A program made the translations under genes and the position numbers. Of a stretch of 36,795 nucleotides of DNA, positions 7,682 to 15,600 are shown in pieces. Source of the DNA: Anaerolineae bacterium. GTDB lineage: Bacteria; Chloroflexota; Anaerolineae; Aggregatilineales; UBA2796. Every line of letters begins with the position of its first letter. Position 1 is the stretch's first letter. The DNA is taken from positions 1-36,795 of the forward strand of contig JADZBY010000695.1 in the NCBI GenBank assembly GCA_020851855.1. The letters run 5' to 3'. The notes beneath the pieces are model-generated. The model was not told the DNA's origin. It saw only the letters and a list, made by a program, of their open reading frames with translations, and did not search any database.

Positions 7682-8617
7682 ATGGACGTGGTCATTCGTG
7701 ATCTGGCCGTCTTGTTGTTCTTTCCGGGTGGGCTGTTCCTGCTCGCCAGCGGATTGGCCTACCAGTGGGCGGACCGCAAGCTGGTGGCGCGCCTGCAAAA
7801 CCGGGTCGGGCCGCGCTGGTTCCAGCCGCTGGCCGACGTGCTCAAGCTGCTGGCCAAAGAAGAAGTGGTCCCGGCGGGCGTCAACCGGTTCCTGTTCGTG
7901 GCCCTGCCGGTGATTGCGCTGGCGGGCGCGCTGACGGCGGCGCTGTACGTGCCCATCCTCGGCCTGGGGCCGGCCTACAGATTCCCCGGCGACCTGATCG
8001 TCGTGGTCTACCTGCTCAGCCTGCTCACCATCGGGCTGGGGCTGGCCGGGTCGAACGTGGCGAGTTACTTCGCCCGCATCGGCGCAACGCGCACGCTGAC
8101 GCAGTTGTTCTCGTATGAAGCGCCGTTCTTGCTGGCGCTGCTCGGCCCGGCGCTCGTGGCGGGCACGTGGCAGATCGCCGGCGTGAACGACTTTGCCGCC
8201 GCGCGGCCCCTCATGCTGCTCACCCAGCCCATCGGCTTCGTGGTCGGCCTGTTCGGGCTGATGGGCAAGCTGGAACTGGCCCCCTTTGACGCGCCGGAAG
8301 CCGAAACCGAGATCGTGGCGGGCGCGCTCACCGAGTACAGCGGGCGGGGGCTGGGCATCTTCCAGCTGGCGCGGGCCGTCGAGCTGGTGATCGGCCTGAC
8401 GCTGATGGCGGCGTTCTACCTGGGCGGCGTGAGCGACCCACTCGGCTGGCTGGTCAAGACGCTGGCCCTATTGCTCGTCGTCGCTGTGGCGCAGAGCGTG
8501 CTGGTCCGGCTGCGCATCGACCAGACCGTCGGCTCCTGGTGGCGGTACGGGGCGCTTCTGGCGCTGGCCCAATTCCTGATCCTGATTGTGTTGAAGAGTG
8601 CAGGGGTGAACCTGTGA
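7682..8617 (+). CDS. NuoH-like membrane anchor subunit of hydrogenase (MbhM-like)
   Basis: The 311-residue protein has about eight TM helices and belongs to the NuoH/HycD/MbhM family, which links the hydrophilic arm to the ion-pumping arm. Signatures are NRVGPRWFQPLADVLKLLAK (about 40-59) with the following KEE, and PFDAPEAETEIVAGALTEYS (about 201-220), the acidic loop that forms the E-channel entrance in complex I. Length is close to the family norm (about 310-330). ATG 7682 is preceded by an A/G-rich stretch, and its stop overlaps the GTG of the ferredoxin subunit by 4 nt (GTGA). Confidence 0.95.
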   Translation: MDVVIRDLAVLLFFPGGLFLLASGLAYQWADRKLVARLQNRVGPRWFQPLADVLKLLAKEEVVPAGVNRFLFVALPVIALAGALTAALYVPILGLGPAYRFPGDLIVVVYLLSLLTIGLGLAGSNVASYFARIGATRTLTQLFSYEAPFLLALLGPALVAGTWQIAGVNDFAAARPLMLLTQPIGFVVGLFGLMGKLELAPFDAPEAETEIVAGALTEYSGRGLGIFQLARAVELVIGLTLMAAFYLGGVSDPLGWLVKTLALLLVVAVAQSVLVRLRIDQTVGSWWRYGALLALAQFLILIVLKSAGVNL

Positions 8618-9051
8618 AGCGCGAAATCCGGCTCAACGCTGTGCTACGTGATGCGCTGCGGTCGCTGTTCCGGCGGCCCGCGACGGAGCGCTATCCCTTC
8701 GAAAAGAACCCGGCCCCGGAAGCGCTGCGGGGAAAGCTGGTGTGGGACCCCGAAAAGTGCACCGGCTGTCAGCTGTGCATCAAGGATTGCCCGTCGAACG
8801 CAATCGAGCTGATCACGATTGACAAGGCCAACAAGCGCTTCGTGATGCGCTATCACGCCGACCGCTGCACGTTCTGCGCGCAATGTGTGCAAAATTGCCG
8901 GTTCGCCTGCATCGACATGTCCGATGAGCAGTGGGAGCTGGCTTCCACCGGCAAACAACCCTTCACTGTGACCTATGGCAGAGACTCCGACCTTGAATCG
9001 CTGCTGGCAAAATCTACTGAGAAGCACCCTGAGCCGGCTGCCGAAACTTGA
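8614..9051 (+). CDS. Two-[4Fe-4S] ferredoxin subunit, NuoI-like (MbhN-like)
   Basis: The 145-residue protein has two complete [4Fe-4S] motifs: CTGCQLCIKDCP (about 50-61) and CTFCAQCVQNCR (about 88-99). It matches the NuoI/HycF/MbhN subunit that passes electrons from a soluble donor to the small subunit. No NuoE/F/G homologues lie in the window, so the donor is more likely reduced ferredoxin than NADH. I chose GTG 8614 because it forms a GTGA overlap with the NuoH-like stop, has AGGGGTGA upstream, and starts the protein where the family normally begins. The last 77 nt overlap the maturation-protease gene in another frame. Confidence 0.93.
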   Translation: MKREIRLNAVLRDALRSLFRRPATERYPFEKNPAPEALRGKLVWDPEKCTGCQLCIKDCPSNAIELITIDKANKRFVMRYHADRCTFCAQCVQNCRFACIDMSDEQWELASTGKQPFTVTYGRDSDLESLLAKSTEKHPEPAAET

Positions 9052-9523
9052 CAGCGCAGACGGCCCGCCGCGTGTAGCGGTGGTGGGCGTGGGCCATGAA
9101 TTTCGCGGGGACGACTTCGCCGGACCGGCGGCGGCGCGCGCCTTGATGGCGCGTGTCACGCCGGGCGGAAGTTTGCTCGTGCTCGACGCCGGCGCAGCGC
9201 CGGAGAGCTTCACCGGGCCGCTGCGCCGCTTTGCGCCCCACCTGATCCTGATCCTGGACGCCGCCGAGATGGGCATGGAGCCGGGCGGAATCGGCTGGAT
9301 CGACCCGGACGAGGTGGCGGACGTGGGCGGGCCGACGCACGCGCTGCCGCTGCCATTGTTCGCCGGGTTCCTGAGCGCCAGCCTGGGCTGCCCGGTGCGC
9401 ATCCTGGGCATCCAGCCCGCCGCCGACGATTTCGACACGCCGCTTTCCGAGCCGGTCCAGGGCGCTGTCGAGGCGCTCGCGGCGGGCCTGGCGGAGATTC
9501 TGGGCAATTCCGCCGCCGAGTAG
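8975..9523 (+). CDS. [NiFe] hydrogenase maturation protease, peptidase M52 family (HycI-like)
   Basis: The 182-residue protein is a nickel-dependent endopeptidase of the HycI/HyaD/HybD family. These enzymes cut the C-terminal tail of the hydrogenase large subunit once nickel is in place. The signature GVGHEFRGDDFAGP (about 38-51) matches GxGNxxxGDDGxGP, with D47 at the first metal-ligand position. D71 in VLDAG and H122 in PTHALPLP match the other two ligands. The usual Asn of GxGN is His here. About 30 residues precede the family's normal start, so the ATG may lie further in; no better start with a clear ribosome-binding site was found. The gene overlaps the ferredoxin gene by 77 nt and closes the operon. 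Its presumed substrate is the large subunit's 28-residue tail. Confidence 0.9.
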   Translation: MAETPTLNRCWQNLLRSTLSRLPKLDSADGPPRVAVVGVGHEFRGDDFAGPAAARALMARVTPGGSLLVLDAGAAPESFTGPLRRFAPHLILILDAAEMGMEPGGIGWIDPDEVADVGGPTHALPLPLFAGFLSASLGCPVRILGIQPAADDFDTPLSEPVQGAVEALAAGLAEILGNSAAE

Positions 9524-9535
9524 CAACCGGCAGCC

Positions 9536-10258
9536 TCAGCGGTGGCGGGCCAGCCGGAATCCGAGGTAGTCGAAGCGGTCCGCCGGGTGGTTGAAGCTGC
9601 GGAAAGCCACCTGGGCGTTGTGCAGGCTGAGTCCATACGAGCCGCCGCGCATGGCCCGCGCTTCCCCGCCGGAAAACGTGGCGATGTCCAGCTCGTCGGG
9701 CACGTTGAAGGCGTTCAGGCACCACTCCGACACGTTCCCGCTCATATCGAACACGCCGAACGCGCTCGCGCCCGTGGGGAACGCATCCACCGGCGTCAGG
9801 CGCTTGATGCCGCTCTCGCTGGCGTTGCAGCGCGAGATGTCCGGCGCATCTCCCCAGGGAAACGTGCGGCCATCGTCGTCTTCCGCCGCGCGCTGCCATT
9901 CCTGCTCCGTCGGCAGGATGACATTCTCGCCCGTCCTGGCGCTCAACCACTGGCAAAAGGCCACCGCCTCGTACCAACTCACGTAGACGCGCGGCAGCGT
10001 GGCTGCTGAGTCGGGAACGTCCGAGGCGGCATGGCTCTGTCGCCAGCGCGCCGCCTTTGGTGAGAAGCTCCACCACTCGCCGGATGCATAACCATCGGCG
10101 TCGTCCAGGAACAGCTGAAACTGCGCGTTGGTGACCGGGTACTGGGCGAGTTCAAACGCGGCTACGTTCGCTTCTTCACCGCCGCGCAGCGTCACGACGC
10201 CCTGGGGAATCACACACCAGCCGAACGGAGAGGGGAAAATGTCGTGCACCGATACCAT
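9536..10258 (-). CDS. FGE/SUMF1-fold protein lacking the catalytic cysteine pair
   Basis: The 240-residue protein has the formylglycine-generating-enzyme sulfatase domain over nearly its whole length. Landmarks are LAQYPVTNAQFQLFL (about 37-51), VSWYEAVAFCQWLSAR (about 93-108), LPTEQEWQRAA (115-125), FPWGD (133-137), MSGNVSEWC (172-180), RGGSY (204-208) and the terminal LGFRLAR. True FGE has two active-site cysteines shortly after the GGSY element; here that stretch reads GLSLHNAQVAFR with none. It is therefore probably not a sulfatase-activating oxidase, but a ligand- or protein-binding member of the fold, as in many bacterial paralogues. There is no signal peptide. CTGGAG lies about 6 nt before the ATG. 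It runs convergent to the hydrogenase operon with a 12-nt gap, and downstream of the binding-protein gene on its own strand. Confidence 0.9.
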   Translation of the reverse strand: MVSVHDIFPSPFGWCVIPQGVVTLRGGEEANVAAFELAQYPVTNAQFQLFLDDADGYASGEWWSFSPKAARWRQSHAASDVPDSAATLPRVYVSWYEAVAFCQWLSARTGENVILPTEQEWQRAAEDDDGRTFPWGDAPDISRCNASESGIKRLTPVDAFPTGASAFGVFDMSGNVSEWCLNAFNVPDELDIATFSGGEARAMRGGSYGLSLHNAQVAFRSFNHPADRFDYLGFRLARHR

Positions 10259-10360
10259 TCAATACTCCAGATAGCCTGCGGGGGTGGACTCCGGTCAAGT
10301 GAGAAGCTCGCGGTCAGGCAGGCGCGCCGCCCAGAGTGTATCTGAAAATGCGGAGAAGAA

Positions 10361-10502
10361 CCTCACCCCCAGCCCCTCTCCACGCCTGCCACCCCAAAGG
10401 GGACCCCGGCAGCCGTAGAGAGGGGAGTTCGCCGGCCCTACCGCCGCGCCGTTCCCCCTCTCTACGCGGTACGCCGCGTGGAGAGGGGGCCAGGGGGTGA
10501 GG
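10361..10502. repeat. Composite inverted repeat of the CCTCACCCCC family
   Basis: Outer arms at 10361-10384 and 10477-10502 pair imperfectly (CCTCACCCCCAGCCCCTCTC against GAGAGGGGGCCAGGGGGTGA). Inside are the pair 10414-10425 / 10455-10466 (CGTAGAGAGGGG and its complement), a small CCCC-AAA-GGGG hairpin at 10392-10402, and a strong hairpin at about 10453-10489 with a TACG loop. The whole could form a cruciform or two adjacent hairpins. It lies between the binding-protein stop and the FGE-like start. No T-run follows, so it is not a classical terminator. The arm sequence resembles the pair at 35981-36222, which marks a dispersed repeat family. Confidence 0.8.
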
Positions 10503-10522
10503 CTCAGAGTTCACGACAGCGT

Positions 10523-12415
10523 CTACGGGCAGCCGCCCTGTTGCAGCGTGTACTCAACTTCGCGGATGTTGTCGCCCTCGTTCGTCTCCGGGATTTGGTT
10601 CAGCCCGTCGATGATGAGCGAGAAGCGGTGCGTCTCGTTGTAGTAGGTGCTGATGTTCAGCGGGAAGTTGACGCGCACCGTCTGGCCGGGCGCGATGGCC
10701 GGGAACTGCGCCGCCGTGTCGATGACGATCTGGCCGTCCGCAACCCGGATGTCGCGCATACTGACCCAGCCGCCGGGCGACGCCTGCGTGCCCAGGTTGG
10801 CCACGTCAAAGCCCAGCGTGAACGGCACGTTACAGGTCGGCGTGCCGTACTCGACGATGCCCGCCACCAGGTTGATGGCCGTGATAGGCGTCGCCGTGGC
10901 GATGGGCGTCGGGGTGGCAATCGGCGTCGGCGTGGCCGGGATGGGAACCAGCGGCAGCGAGAACACGTCGCCGAAGAGGCTGAGCAGCGTTGGGTCGCCG
11001 GAGATCCACGCCTGCTGGCCGCGGAAGTTGATGACGAACCACTGGTAGCCCTGGACTGTGCCGAGCAGCTGCACTTGCTCGCCGCGCTGAAGCTGGCCGA
11101 GCACCGGCTGATAGACAACGCCGGGTCCGGGCCGTACGTTGAGGAAGTCGCTCAGCACCGTGCCGATGACGCCGGCGGGCGTCGGGCTGGCCAGGGGCGT
11201 GGGCGGCAGCGGCGGCTCGGTGGGCGTGGCGCTCGCTTCGGGCGTGGGCGTGGCGGGCGGCGTGACATCCAGCGTCAGGCGCTCCGCGCCCGCGTAACGG
11301 GCCACTGGCGATGGCGCGCCGTTGAGGTTCGTCTCGAAGATCAGCACGTCGTTCGTCGTCTCGCCGCCGCCCAGGGCCGGGTTAAACGTGCCCTGGAGCG
11401 ATTCTTGCGGCGGCGTGGACAGGATCGAAGCCAGCACGGCGCTGGGCGTCGAACCGGCGCGCTCGATGATGGCGATCAGGCCGTTGGCGGCGTCGTAGGC
11501 GGCGGCGGCCTGCGCATCGGGCAACTCACCGAAGGTGCGCGCGTAGTTGAGCAGGAAATCCGTGTTTGCATCGGTCGGCCAGGCGTAAGACCAGGCCGCG
11601 ATGCCGTAGATGCCGCTGCGCTGCATGGGCGGGAGCGCGGCCTTGAAATCCGGGTCGGCGGCGACATCCGTGGCGAACGCGCCCGCAAAGCCCGCTTCGC
11701 GCAGGGCAACGTATAGCTGGCCGACCTGGGCCGGCTCGCCAAAGGCCACCACCGCATCGGGCTGGTTCTGGAGCAGGACCGGCACGGCGTCCGCAACCGG
11801 GCGCGTTGGGTCCTGCAATACCGGGCTGGCCGCAATGCCGCGTGTGGCCAGCGCCAGCGCGAAGGCGGCGGTGGGCGATCCGGCGTCGTCGTTGCCCTGG
11901 TAGACCGTGAAGTTCTGCGCGCCCACATCGTTGAGCATGAAATCGGCCAGCGCGTTCATCCGCACGTTATCCGAGGCGCGCGTGCGGAACAGGAAGCCGC
12001 CGGTGCGGACGTCGGTCGAGGTCGCGGCGGTGAATACCGGCACATCGGCGGTGGACATGGCGACGAGGTTCGCCACAGCGCCCGCGTTGTCGTCCGGACC
12101 GAAAAGCGCTACGACGTTGGTCTGTACAAGCTGGCGGATGGCGGCTTCCACCTGGTCACCCGCATCAATGGCGACCACCTGAAGCGTGAACGGCTCCCCG
12201 GTGGGCAGCGTGACGCCGCGCGCGTTCGCGTCGTCAACCGCGAGCGAGACGCCGCGCAGCGTGGGGCCGTCCACCGGCCCGATGACACCGATGGTCAGCG
12301 TTTGTGAGCCTTGAAACAGCGCGGCCCGCGTTGGCGTCACGCCTACGACGAGCGCGGCGACGGCCAGCACGGCCCATAGGGTACAAAGAGCGGCCAGAAT
12401 TCTCTTACGAGGCAT
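10523..12415 (-). CDS. Exported type 1 periplasmic-binding protein with SH3b and CARDB domains
   Basis: The 630-residue secreted or membrane-tethered protein has a signal sequence at 1-31: a basic MPRKR start, a hydrophobic core and an A-x-A-like end. A type 1 periplasmic-binding domain (branched-chain amino-acid receptor type) spans about 38-382. It is followed by a Pro/Thr/Ala linker (383-416), a bacterial SH3 domain (about 420-474, with DFLNVRPGPGVVYQPVLG), a second TPTPIA-repeat linker (about 493-512) and a CARDB-like beta-sandwich (about 514-625). CARDB features include LGFDVANLGTQASPG and IDGLNQIPETNEGDN. Two cysteines, C528 and C629, could form a disulfide. ATG 12415 has CAGGGAG 6 nt upstream. 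No ABC permease or ATPase is nearby, so a sensing or cell-wall-binding role beside the upstream kinase is more likely than transport; this is inference. Confidence 0.9.
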   Translation of the reverse strand: MPRKRILAALCTLWAVLAVAALVVGVTPTRAALFQGSQTLTIGVIGPVDGPTLRGVSLAVDDANARGVTLPTGEPFTLQVVAIDAGDQVEAAIRQLVQTNVVALFGPDDNAGAVANLVAMSTADVPVFTAATSTDVRTGGFLFRTRASDNVRMNALADFMLNDVGAQNFTVYQGNDDAGSPTAAFALALATRGIAASPVLQDPTRPVADAVPVLLQNQPDAVVAFGEPAQVGQLYVALREAGFAGAFATDVAADPDFKAALPPMQRSGIYGIAAWSYAWPTDANTDFLLNYARTFGELPDAQAAAAYDAANGLIAIIERAGSTPSAVLASILSTPPQESLQGTFNPALGGGETTNDVLIFETNLNGAPSPVARYAGAERLTLDVTPPATPTPEASATPTEPPLPPTPLASPTPAGVIGTVLSDFLNVRPGPGVVYQPVLGQLQRGEQVQLLGTVQGYQWFVINFRGQQAWISGDPTLLSLFGDVFSLPLVPIPATPTPIATPTPIATATPITAINLVAGIVEYGTPTCNVPFTLGFDVANLGTQASPGGWVSMRDIRVADGQIVIDTAAQFPAIAPGQTVRVNFPLNISTYYNETHRFSLIIDGLNQIPETNEGDNIREVEYTLQQGGCP

Positions 12416-12582
12416 AGTCAACTCCCTGATCCTGTCCAATTCTGAGCCACATGGCGTGCTGCACCGGCACAAAGCATGACAGGCACGACGAACGCCGCCC
12501 CGGCCCTTCATCCGTGTGTGCCATCTGGGCATCCTGCCGGATGAGCGGACCAGAGGCGGCGTGACGCAACACGACACGAGCA

Positions 12583-12597
12583 GTAGACCTAGTCTAC
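12583..12597. promoter_or_regulatory. Short perfect palindrome between kinase and binding-protein genes
   Basis: GTAGAC-CTA-GTCTAC is a perfect 6-bp inverted repeat with a 3-nt centre. It lies 23 nt beyond the stop of the giant kinase and about 170 nt before the binding-protein start, in the only sizeable gap (205 nt) between these genes. It could be an operator for the binding-protein gene or a chance palindrome. The stem is too short, and no T-run is present, for a convincing terminator. The rest of the gap shows no clear promoter. Confidence 0.35.
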
Positions 12598-12620
12598 CAC
12601 GTTCCGCCGCACGGACTGCA

Positions 12621-15600
12621 CTACTTGTCGCCGGATTCCGCCGTTTCAGCCTGCGTTTCGGCTTCGCTGCTCTCCTCGGCGGCGGTCGCGGCCTCTGGCA
12701 GCGGCTCGCAGGGCATGGTCAGGCTGAAGGTCGAGCCGACGCTCACCTCGCTGACCACCCAGATGTCGCCGCCCTGCTTGCGAATGAGCTTGCGGGCGAT
12801 GGGCAGGCCCAGACCGGTGCCTTCGTACTGGCGCGCCGGGCTGTTTTCCGCCTGCTGGAACGGCTCGAAGATGCTCTCCAGCTTGTCTTCGGGCACGCCG
12901 ATGCCCGTATCGGTGATCGACACCTGGATGTACTGCCGCCCGTCGCGCTCGATGCGGAAGGCCGAGGCGGTGATGCTGCCCTGCTGCGTGAATTTCGCCG
13001 CATTGGACACCAGGTTGAGCAGCGCCTGCCGCGTGCGGAACTCGTCGCCCCACACCGGCGGCAGATCGTCTTCGATCTCCTGGTGCAGCTTGATGGGCTT
13101 GTCCTTGACCAGGCCGACGGCGGTAGACATGACGCCCTTGATCAGGTCGACCATCGAGAAGTAGGCCGAGGTGAACTCCATCTTGTCGGCCTCGATCTTG
13201 GCCTGGTCGAGGATGTCGTTCACGAGGCCGAGCAGGTGCTTACCGCTGTCGTAGATGGTGGTCAGGTCTTGCTCCTGCATCTCGGTCAGCGGGCCGTCGA
13301 TGCCCTTCAGGATCACGCGCGAAAAGCCGATGATCGAGTTGAGCGGCGTGCGCAGCTCGTGCGACATATTGGCCAGGAACTGGTTCTTGAGCCGGTCAAG
13401 CTCCATGAGGCGCGTGTTCGCCGTCTGGACCTCGCGCAGCAGCCGGGCGTTCTGGAGCACCGCGGCCAGCGACGAGCTGAGCGTTTGCACCAGCCGGATC
13501 GAGTCGTCGTTGAACCCGTTCATGGTCAGTTTGGCCACACACAAGATGCCCAGGAAGTTGTCGCCGGACGCCAGCGGGATGAGCAGCGCCGACCCGGCGT
13601 CGGGCAGGATGCCCTGCAGGTGCTGGATCAGGCGGCCCTGGCCCAGCCGCGACGTGGTTTGCGCCAGCAGCATGGCGGCGGGCACGTCGTTCACGATGAG
13701 CGGCTCGTGCGACGAGGCGAAAGACTTGAGGTACGGGCCGCTGAAATCGTAGTGATCGGGCGGCGTGAGCTGGAGTTCGGGCACGCTGACCCAGTACGGG
13801 ATCAGCTTCGACTGCGTCTCGTCCAACAAGAGCAGCGCCGACGACGAAGCGCCGAGGTTGTCCAGGATTAGCGTGGCGACGCGGCGCACTGCCGGCTCGG
13901 CGTCGTCCACGATGCCAGTGGCGGCGCGCGTTACGTCGAACAGGAAGCGCATCTCTTCCGCGCGCTGCGACGAGGTTTCGAACAGGCCGGCGTTGTCGAT
14001 GGCGATGGCGATCTGGTCAGCCAGCGTGGAGAGCACGGCCACGTCGTCATCGGTGAACGCTCCCGGCTCGTTGCTTTGCACATCGAGCGCGCCCAGGATG
14101 CGGTTCCGCGCGATGAGCGGCAAGGCCATCTCGGCGCGCGTGCGGGGCAGGTACGGGTTGGGCCGGTGCACCGAGCCGGGCGCGGCGGTGTCGGACACAA
14201 TCTGCGGCTTGCCGTTGCCCGTCACCTGACCGATGACCGAGCGCGAGCCAACGCGCAGATGGTGGCCGACGGCGATGAGCTGCTTACCGGCCTCGCCGGT
14301 GGCCGCCACGACGCGCGCATCGCGACCGTCGGGGCTGATTCGGAAGACCTGCACGTGGTCGTAGTTGAAGTTGTCGCGGATCAGGTTCACCGTCCGGTCG
14401 AACAGCTCGTCCAGGTTCAGGATCGAGGTCGCGGACTGGGCGATCTGGGCGCTCAACTGAAGCTGGCGGGCGCGGCGGTCTGTCTGTTCGAGCAGGCGCT
14501 GGCGCTCCATCGAGATGGCGACCAGGTCGGCCAGCGAGGTGTAGACGCGCACCTCACGCTCGCTGTACGGCCACGGCTGGCTGGAGCCGAAGAGCAGCGC
14601 GCCGACCGGGCGGCCAGCCGAGGTGAGCGGGAAGACGAGCACGGAGCGGAAGCCCATGAGCCGGTAGATCGTCTCGTCCGTCGCGGAAGGCTGTGTGATG
14701 AGCGACATGTCGTCGATCCACACCACATCGCTGGATGAAATCTCGCGCCACGCCGGGAACTGGTCCGGCGTGAAGCGGATGCCGGTCAGGTCCATGCCGC
14801 CGTCTTCGTCCATGCGATGCCAATTTGCCACGATCTCGATGGATGCATCCGGGCCGGTCCAGGCGTCGGACAGCAGGCGGATGAGCAGCGCGCCGGTGAC
14901 GATGGGCTGCACGGCGTAGTCGATGATGGCCGCCAGTTGCTCGGTCATGTCTGCCGCGTTCGAGATGGCGCGGCTGGTCTGATACAGCACCGCCGTCTCG
15001 TCGAGCGTTTCCTGCGTTTGCTGCACCAGCATGAAGTTGTCGATGGCGATGGACGCCTGGTCGGCCAGCGTGGTCAGGATTTGCTGCTCGGCGATGTCAA
15101 AGAGGTGTGGCCGGACGAAGCTGATGGCCATGCGCCCGATCATACGGCCCTTCACGGCCAGCGGAACGGACGCATGGGCCTTGAACTGGCCCCAGTTCGG
15201 CAGCGTGCGCAGCACGGCGGTAAGGTGGCGGTCGATGGCGCTCACGTTCTCGATGTAGAGCGCGTCCGACTCCAGGAATGCCCAGTTGTCGAAGGTATCG
15301 CCCTCGGACAGCTGCACGTCGCCGTCGCCGTCCGGGTCATGGGCATCCCAGGCGACGACGCGCTCGGCGACCCGCGCTGCGCCTTGCGTATCAAACATGA
15401 AGATGTCGATTTGTGATGGGTTGAAGAGCTTCAGCTGGTCCCGGACTGCGCCGAGCACGCCTTCGATGCTGTCGCCGCGGCTGATGGTGAGGTTGGCGTC
15501 GTAAAGGCGCGTCGTCGTCTCAAGCGCCTGGGCCGTTTCTTCGGCAAGGCGCACGCCTTCCGCTGCGATGGCGGTCTGGTCCGCGATGGCGGCGAGCATC

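Noticed and set aside
4509..9051. Respiratory complex I (nuo operon)
   Set aside because: The small subunit has CxxC instead of CC, the large subunit has all four Ni cysteines, an M52 protease is present, and no NuoE/F/G genes are seen.
9536..10502. Diversity-generating retroelement variable protein with FGE-type lectin fold
   Set aside because: No reverse transcriptase and no template/variable repeat pair are visible near the gene; the repeat at 10361 lies outside it and is palindromic.
10361..10502. Bidirectional intrinsic terminator
   Set aside because: The hairpins are strong, but no T-run follows on either strand, so it is described as a repeat only.
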